The notes beneath the pieces are model-generated. The model saw only the letters and a list, made by a program, of their open reading frames with translations. It made no database searches and was not told the origin of the DNA. From contig CAJKOS010000048.1 of the NCBI GenBank assembly GCA_905201565.1, forward strand, positions 1 to 11,414: a stretch of DNA of 11,414 bases. Reading direction: 5' to 3'. The DNA is from an uncultured Erysipelotrichaceae bacterium (GTDB lineage: Bacteria > Bacillota_I > Bacilli_A > Erysipelotrichales > Erysipelotrichaceae). Numbering within the stretch: position 1 is the stretch's first letter; every line of letters begins with the position of its first letter. This document shows positions 6,982 to 11,414 of this stretch, piece by piece. A program made the translations under genes and the position numbers.

Positions 6982-8403
6982 ATGGCAGCTGAAATCATTT
7001 CTACATTTCTGCAATATGTCCTGGATCAGAAAGACCCGGACTATACGATGCATATCGCAAAGGAAAACGAGCAGGAGTATATCGCAATCGATACCGATTA
7101 TGCTGAGGGCAGTGTTGTCGTCCATGAGATCAATGAGTTCAAGATTGTGGAGCTCAAGATCGTCAATCTGAAAAATGAGAAGGTGGCATTCTATCTTCAT
7201 TTTGAATTAAAGGATCTTGAACATGCCAAGGAGCTTTTCAAGGAGATGATTTCTTCTTTGAAAAGCCTCAAGAAGGAAAAGAAGGTACAGGTCCTTCTCT
7301 GCTGTACAAGCGGAATAACCACTTCTTACTTCACCGACAAGCTCAATGAGGCAAGTAATCTTTTGAATATGAACTTCTCTTTCAAGGCAGTGAATTACAG
7401 CAGGCTCTTTGCCAGTGCCTTTGAAAGTGATGTTGTGCTTCTTGCCCCGCAGATTTCCTATATGTATGACAAGGTGAAGGGCATTCTCACCGACAAGATT
7501 GTCATCTCTATTCCAGCAACTGTATTTGGTGCCTATGATGTGCCAAGGCTGATTTCATTGGTTGCAAAGAAGATCCATGAAAAGGAAGAAGAAGAGGAAG
7601 GGCAGAAAGTGCCGGCAGAACGGGAGCAGTTCCGGTGTCTCAAGAAGACGCTGACGATTGCCATCCTCATCGAGAACCAGTCGGTGCGCATTTTGTATCG
7701 GACATATGAAAATGGTCTTGTGATCCGCTTTGGGGAAGTTATCAAGGACAAGTACAGGCTGAGTGACCTTGAAGACCTGATGGATGTTGCCATTGCCAGG
7801 GAACCGGATATTGAAACGGTTGTCATCATGACACCAGGTGTGTACTTTGATGGCTGTCTGACCTTCCGTCAGCCCGGTATTTACAATGTGGACATCCGCA
7901 AGATGTATACAGAGCGCTATAAGCGCAAGTTCATCTTCATGAACGATGCCAATTCCATGGCCCTAGGTTTCTATGGTCTGCAGAACAAGACAAAAAACCT
8001 CAGTTTCTACTTCCATCCGATAGCCGCAAGAACTTCGGGTGTTGGCAATATTGTTAATGGAAGGCTCTTGACGGGAAGAAATAATCTATCTGGTGAAATG
8101 CAGTATGTCGCCCATACGATCGGGTATTCCGATGATCCAAATGTGCTTGCCCTTACACCAGAGGGTACAGTTGAAATTGTGACGAAATATCTCGTCTCGG
8201 TGATCGCCAATATCGATCCTGAGGTGATCGCCATCTATTGTGACATGGTGCCGGATATGCAGGAGCTCTACAACAGCCTTGGCAAAATCATCCAGCCGGA
8301 GTTTGTGCCAGAGCTCATCAAGGTATCCGATTGTGCAGAGTACATGTTTGCGGGTGGTCTTATGGAAGCCGCAAGGTACGAAAAGGAAGGGCAGCATAAG
8401 TGA
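6982..8403 (+). CDS. Uncharacterised N-terminal domain + PTS EIIB (lactose/cellobiose type) + degenerate ROK-like fusion protein
   Basis: No known named gene is recognised. The 473-residue protein has three parts. Residues 1 to about 100 form an unrecognised domain that reads as helix, about five strands, helix, with no helix-turn-helix and no membrane segment. Residues about 101-197 match a PTS lactose/cellobiose EIIB domain: VQVLLCCTSGITTSYF aligns with the CxxGMSTSLL active site, making Cys108 the phospho-cysteine, and DVVLLAPQISYMYDKVK matches the family's DVVLLGPQ..YM segment. An acidic KEEEEE linker (201-206) follows. Residues about 222-468 resemble ROK sugar kinases: NDANSMALGFYG (321-332) keeps the family NDAN with its Asp, and GVGNIVNGRLLTGRNNLSGE matches the glycine-rich region. 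The nucleotide-binding DxGxT is not recognisable, and the cysteine zinc motif after the GE segment is missing. It is therefore probably a sensor or regulator rather than a kinase or transporter; this is inference. No EIIA, EIIC or HPr gene is nearby. It follows 6S RNA and precedes yneF. Confidence 0.93.
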   Translation: MAAEIISTFLQYVLDQKDPDYTMHIAKENEQEYIAIDTDYAEGSVVVHEINEFKIVELKIVNLKNEKVAFYLHFELKDLEHAKELFKEMISSLKSLKKEKKVQVLLCCTSGITTSYFTDKLNEASNLLNMNFSFKAVNYSRLFASAFESDVVLLAPQISYMYDKVKGILTDKIVISIPATVFGAYDVPRLISLVAKKIHEKEEEEEGQKVPAEREQFRCLKKTLTIAILIENQSVRILYRTYENGLVIRFGEVIKDKYRLSDLEDLMDVAIAREPDIETVVIMTPGVYFDGCLTFRQPGIYNVDIRKMYTERYKRKFIFMNDANSMALGFYGLQNKTKNLSFYFHPIAARTSGVGNIVNGRLLTGRNNLSGEMQYVAHTIGYSDDPNVLALTPEGTVEIVTKYLVSVIANIDPEVIAIYCDMVPDMQELYNSLGKIIQPEFVPELIKVSDCAEYMFAGGLMEAARYEKEGQHK

Positions 8404-8407
8404 AGTG

Positions 8408-8436
8408 TTGCAAGAACTGCTTAAAATCGGTACAAT
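8408..8436 (+). promoter_or_regulatory. Promoter for yneF
   Basis: TTGCAA (8408-8413) and TACAAT (8431-8436) are exactly 17 bases apart, directly after the stop codon of the EIIB-ROK gene. Transcription would start near 8443. No terminator separates the two genes, so co-transcription is also possible. Confidence 0.65.
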
Positions 8437-8472
8437 CAGTAGTGTTTTAAAACAGATAAGGTGGTGTATTAC

Positions 8473-8691
8473 ATGTCAGAATTCTGGTCATCCCTGCTCT
8501 GGTTTGTCTTCGGTGGTCTGCTCGGTGCAGCTATTTCGTTCTTTTTGACAAAGAAACACTTTGAAAAGGAATTGAGAGAAAATCCACCGGTTAACGAAAA
8601 GATGATCCGGGCAATGTTCATGCAGATGGGACGCAAGCCGTCCGAAGCGCAGATCCGTCAGGTGATGCGTTCGATGAACAACGCAAAGTAA
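8473..8691 (+). CDS. yneF: YneF family protein (UPF0154), small membrane protein
   Basis: The protein has 72 residues starting from the ATG at 8473. That start is chosen because AAGGTGG (8458-8464) lies eight bases upstream; in-frame GTG codons at 8461 and 8464 overlap this site and are rejected. One N-terminal transmembrane helix (WSSLLWFVFGGLLGAAISFF, about 4-23) is followed by a basic, cytoplasmic tail. The family signature ENPPVNEKMIRAMFMQMGRK and the ending IRQVMRSMNN match Bacillus YneF closely. Its molecular function is not established. It has its own promoter and a strong terminator, so it is probably an independent unit or the last gene after the EIIB-ROK gene. Confidence 0.95.
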   Translation: MSEFWSSLLWFVFGGLLGAAISFFLTKKHFEKELRENPPVNEKMIRAMFMQMGRKPSEAQIRQVMRSMNNAK

Positions 8692-8700
8692 AGTCATGTG

Positions 8701-8728
8701 AAAAGGATGCTGTAATGGCATCTTTTTT
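8701..8728 (+). terminator. Intrinsic terminator after yneF
   Basis: AAAAGGATGC (8701-8710) pairs over ten positions, one of them G-U, with GCATCTTTTT around a 7-base loop. A run of six T (8723-8728) forms the 3' end of the stem and the tail. It isolates yneF from nifJ. Confidence 0.88.
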
Positions 8729-8769
8729 CTTTGTGATTCTTTTGCAATAAAAATTAACGCTATGGGTGG

Positions 8770-8785
8770 TGGAAAACGATTACAT
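8770..8785 (+). promoter_or_regulatory. Candidate CcpA cre site over the nifJ promoter
   Basis: TGGAAAACGATTACAT fits the cre consensus WTGNNARCGNWWWCAW at every defined position except the second (G instead of T). It covers the -35 hexamer and part of the spacer, a position where bound CcpA usually represses. One site found by eye, so moderate confidence. Confidence 0.45.
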
Positions 8786-8798
8786 CATGGAGTATAAT
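8770..8798 (+). promoter_or_regulatory. Promoter for nifJ
   Basis: TGGAAA (8770-8775) and a perfect TATAAT (8793-8798) are 17 bases apart. Transcription would start near 8805, leaving a very short leader ahead of the AGGAGG site. The -35 hexamer and spacing are the same as in the hisS promoter. Confidence 0.7.
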
Positions 8799-8820
8799 TC
8801 AATAGAATTTAGGAGGAATT

Positions 8821-11414
8821 ATGAGTACAGAAAACAAAAAGGTTTTCGAAGCCATGGATGGTAATACCGCTACTGCTCATTCCGCATATGCGTTTACTGA
8901 AGTAGCTGGTATCTATCCGATCACACCATCGTCTCCGATGGCTGAACATGTTGACGACTGGGCAACTGCTGGTCGTAAGAACATTTTCGGAGACAAAGTC
9001 AAGGTTGTTGAAATGCAGTCTGAAGGCGGTGCTGCTGGTGCTGTTCACGGTGCTCTGCAGGCTGGTTCTCTCGCTGCTACTTTCACAGCTTCCCAGGGTC
9101 TTCTTCTGATGATCCCAAATATCTACAAGCTGAAGGGTGAGATGCTTCCAGGCGTCATTCATGTTGCAGCAAGATCCCTTGCTACACATACACTTTCCAT
9201 CTTCGGTGATCATCAGGACGTTTACGCATGCCGTCAGACAGGTATTGTCATGATGTGCTCCCACTCTGTTCAGGACTGTATGGACCTGGCAGGTGTTGCA
9301 CACCTTGTTGCTATTGACGGTTCCGTTCCTGTCATGCACTTCTTTGATGGTTTCCGTACATCTCATGAAATCGACAAGATCGAAGTCATGGATTACGACT
9401 TCCTCAAGAGCCTTCTGCCAAAGGAAAAGCTCGAAGCATTCCGTGCACATGCACTGAATCCACATGGAAATGCAGTCACAAGAGGTGGTTCCCAGAACGA
9501 CGATATCTACTTCCAGGCTGCTGAAGCACAGAACCTGCACTATGCTGCTGTTCCTGAAATTGTTGAAAAGTACATGAAGGCAGTCAGCGAGCACACTGGT
9601 CGTGACTATGCTCCATTCACATATGTTGGTGCACCTGATGCTGAAAGAATCATCATCGCTATGGGTTCTGTCACAGACACCATCACAGAAACAATCAACA
9701 CACTTACAAAGAGAGGCGAAAAGGTAGGTCTCATCAAGGTCTATCTGTATCGTCCATTCTCTCAGAAACATCTGGAAGCAGTTCTTCCATCCACTGTCAA
9801 GAAGATTGCTGTTCTTGACCGTGCAAAGGAAGTTGGTACACGTGAACCACTGTTCCTTGATGTTGAATATGCACTCCGCAACCACAAGGACATCACACTC
9901 ATCGGTGGTCGTTATGGTCTTTCTTCCAAGGACACAAACCCATCCGATATCAATGCTGTCTTTGAAGAACTCAAGAAGGATGAACCTAAGGAAGAGTTCA
10001 CAATCGGTATCGAAGATGATGTTACAAACCTCTCCCTTGAACCGGTTGATATCAAGGTTGATGCTGACTATACATCCTGCCTGTTCTATGGTCTTGGTTC
10101 CGATGGTACAGTCGGTGCTAACAAGTCCACTGTCAAGATCATCGGTAACAATACTGATCTCTATTCTCAGGCATACTTCGCATATGACTCCAAGAAGGCT
10201 GGCGGCGTTACAAGAAGCCATCTGAGATTTGGTAAGAGCCCGATTCATTCTCCTTACTACATCGATAAGGCAGACTTCATCTCCTGCTCTCTTGAATCCT
10301 ATGCATTCAAGTTCGACATGGTCCGCGACCTCAAGGATGGCGGTACATTCCTCTTGAATACAACAATGTCCGCTGATGAAGTTGAAGACAGACTGCCTAA
10401 CAGAATGCTGAAGGGTCTTGCTGATCATCATGCTAAGTTCTTCATCATCAATGCTAACAAGCTTGCTCAGGAAACACACATGGGTCGTCATACAAACACA
10501 ATCCTGCAGAGTGCTTTCTTCAAGCTCAATGAGCAGATCATGCCTTACAGCACAGCAGTAGAACTCATGAAGGATTCTGCCCGCAAGACATATGCTCGTA
10601 AGGGTGATGATGTTGTTAACAACAACTGCGCAGCTATCGATAAGGGTTCTGAAGGTCTTGTTGAAGTTACAGTCAAGCCAGAATGGAGCAACCTCCCTGT
10701 TAAGGGTACATTGTTCGAACTGACAGGTGATGATCACTTCGATACAAACGTTCAGGTTATCAATGCCCTCGGTGGTTATGATATGAAGGTTTCTGACTTC
10801 ATGAAGCCAGATGTCATCGATGGTTCTATTCCTGAAAACGTTGCTTTCAAGGAAAAGAGAAACATCGCTGCTATGGTTCCAACATGGGATGCTTCCAAGT
10901 GCGTTGAATGTGGTCAGTGCGCATTCGTCTGCCCTCATGCAACAATCCGTCCATTCCTGCTGAACAAGGAAGAAGCTGCCAAGGCTGAATCCATTGCCAA
11001 GGAATGCAATGTTGAATGGACAGTCAAGGAACCAACACCTGCTTATAAGGGTGCCAAGGAAGATGGACTCGTTTACAGAATCCAGCTCTCTCCGATGAAC
11101 TGCGTAGGCTGTGGTGTATGTATCAATGCATGTCCTACAAAGGCTCTTTCTGCAGTTGACATCGTTGAAGCAGAAGGTGCAGAACCTCTTGCTGATTACC
11201 TCTACAAGGAAACAGAATACAAGGCTCAGTATGGCAACCAGAACACAGTTGCTGGTACATCCCTCCTGATGCCTTACTTCGAAGTATCCGGCTGCTGCCC
11301 AGGATGCGGTGAAGCTCCATACTACAGACTGGCTTCCCAGCTGTTCGGTAAGGATATGCTCGTTGCCAACGCAACAGGCTGCTCCATGATCTACTGCTCT
11401 GCTACACCTTCCAC
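8821..11414 (+). CDS. nifJ: Pyruvate:ferredoxin (flavodoxin) oxidoreductase, 3' end outside window
   Basis: PFOR oxidises pyruvate with CoA to acetyl-CoA and CO2, passing electrons to ferredoxin or flavodoxin; it is central to anaerobic energy metabolism. The ATG at 8821 follows a strong AGGAGG site (8811-8816). The frame stays open to the window end, giving 864 codons of the usual roughly 1170. The single-chain order is clear: a pyrimidine-binding domain with IYPITPSSPMAEH (about 31-43), EMQSEGGAAGAVHGA (about 64-78) and AARSLATHTLSIFGDHQDV; a transketolase C-like domain with LYRPFS; a gamma-type domain with GLGSDGTVGANK and KKAGGVTRSHLRFG; two [4Fe-4S] clusters (C694-C697-C700-C704 and C761-C764-C767-C771); and the start of the TPP domain with CCPGCGE (C826, C829) and NATGCS (C854), which would ligate the proximal cluster. 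The missing end should carry the rest of the TPP domain. Codon use is strongly biased (no TTA, CTA or TCA through position 10938), consistent with high expression. It has its own promoter. Confidence 0.98.
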   Translation, partial: MSTENKKVFEAMDGNTATAHSAYAFTEVAGIYPITPSSPMAEHVDDWATAGRKNIFGDKVKVVEMQSEGGAAGAVHGALQAGSLAATFTASQGLLLMIPNIYKLKGEMLPGVIHVAARSLATHTLSIFGDHQDVYACRQTGIVMMCSHSVQDCMDLAGVAHLVAIDGSVPVMHFFDGFRTSHEIDKIEVMDYDFLKSLLPKEKLEAFRAHALNPHGNAVTRGGSQNDDIYFQAAEAQNLHYAAVPEIVEKYMKAVSEHTGRDYAPFTYVGAPDAERIIIAMGSVTDTITETINTLTKRGEKVGLIKVYLYRPFSQKHLEAVLPSTVKKIAVLDRAKEVGTREPLFLDVEYALRNHKDITLIGGRYGLSSKDTNPSDINAVFEELKKDEPKEEFTIGIEDDVTNLSLEPVDIKVDADYTSCLFYGLGSDGTVGANKSTVKIIGNNTDLYSQAYFAYDSKKAGGVTRSHLRFGKSPIHSPYYIDKADFISCSLESYAFKFDMVRDLKDGGTFLLNTTMSADEVEDRLPNRMLKGLADHHAKFFIINANKLAQETHMGRHTNTILQSAFFKLNEQIMPYSTAVELMKDSARKTYARKGDDVVNNNCAAIDKGSEGLVEVTVKPEWSNLPVKGTLFELTGDDHFDTNVQVINALGGYDMKVSDFMKPDVIDGSIPENVAFKEKRNIAAMVPTWDASKCVECGQCAFVCPHATIRPFLLNKEEAAKAESIAKECNVEWTVKEPTPAYKGAKEDGLVYRIQLSPMNCVGCGVCINACPTKALSAVDIVEAEGAEPLADYLYKETEYKAQYGNQNTVAGTSLLMPYFEVSGCCPGCGEAPYYRLASQLFGKDMLVANATGCSMIYCSATPS

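Noticed and set aside
8731..8747. Rex-like site TTGTGATTCTTTTGCAA upstream of nifJ
   Set aside because: The second half-site departs from TTCACAA and the spacing is one base short of the usual 18-bp palindrome; it also lies well upstream of the promoter, next to the yneF terminator.
8809..10938. Minus-strand open frame of about 709 codons over nifJ
   Set aside because: It is codon-aligned with nifJ and open only because nifJ lacks TTA, CTA and TCA codons. The translation is Cys/Ile/Asp-rich without any recognisable domain, and nifJ on the + strand has clear motifs throughout.
1..11414. CRISPR arrays, insertion sequences, tRNA or rRNA genes, prophage or defence genes
   Set aside because: I looked for direct repeats, terminal inverted repeats, transposase motifs and tRNA-like folds and saw none; the window is a core chromosomal region.

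Overview
The window looks like a core chromosomal segment of a low-to-mid GC Bacillota (Firmicutes), and an Erysipelotrichia-type anaerobe is my best guess. The pointers are the gene order recJ-apt-relA-hisS-aspS-6S RNA, which is close to the Bacillus order; a T-box leader ahead of hisS; strong GGAGG-type ribosome binding sites; a YneF-family small membrane protein; and a pyruvate:ferredoxin oxidoreductase, which indicates anaerobic metabolism. Taxonomy below phylum is inference. All genes lie on the + strand.

Layout: (1) 2-553 is the C-terminal end of recJ, cut by the window edge. (2) 607-1134 is apt, followed by a short hairpin terminator or attenuator. (3) 1193-3400 is a full-length bifunctional Rel/SpoT-type (p)ppGpp synthetase/hydrolase. 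(4) 3381-3650 holds a promoter that overlaps the relA stop codon and a T-box riboswitch leader. (5) 3651-4916 is hisS and 4913-6682 is aspS; the two genes overlap by 4 bases. (6) 6693-6914 holds a promoter, a 6S RNA and its terminator, in the same place after aspS as in Bacillus. (7) 6982-8403 is the most unusual gene: an uncharacterised N-terminal domain, then a PTS lactose/cellobiose-type EIIB domain with its phospho-cysteine, then a degenerate ROK (sugar kinase-like) domain. (8) 8473-8691 is a yneF homologue with its own promoter and terminator. (9) 8821 to the window end is a highly codon-biased nifJ/PFOR, truncated by the edge, with a CcpA cre-like site over its promoter.

How the parts connect: most of the region is growth-rate and nutrient control. 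It combines purine salvage (apt), the stringent response (relA), tRNA-sensing control of two synthetases (T-box hisS-aspS) and global RNA polymerase sequestration (6S RNA), followed by a probable PTS-linked sugar or phosphorylation sensor (EIIB-ROK) and the central pyruvate-oxidising enzyme. The strongest candidate for undescribed biology is the EIIB-ROK fusion. It has no EIIA or EIIC partner and no DNA-binding domain in view, and its ROK module has lost recognisable catalytic and zinc motifs, so a signalling rather than transport role is inferred.
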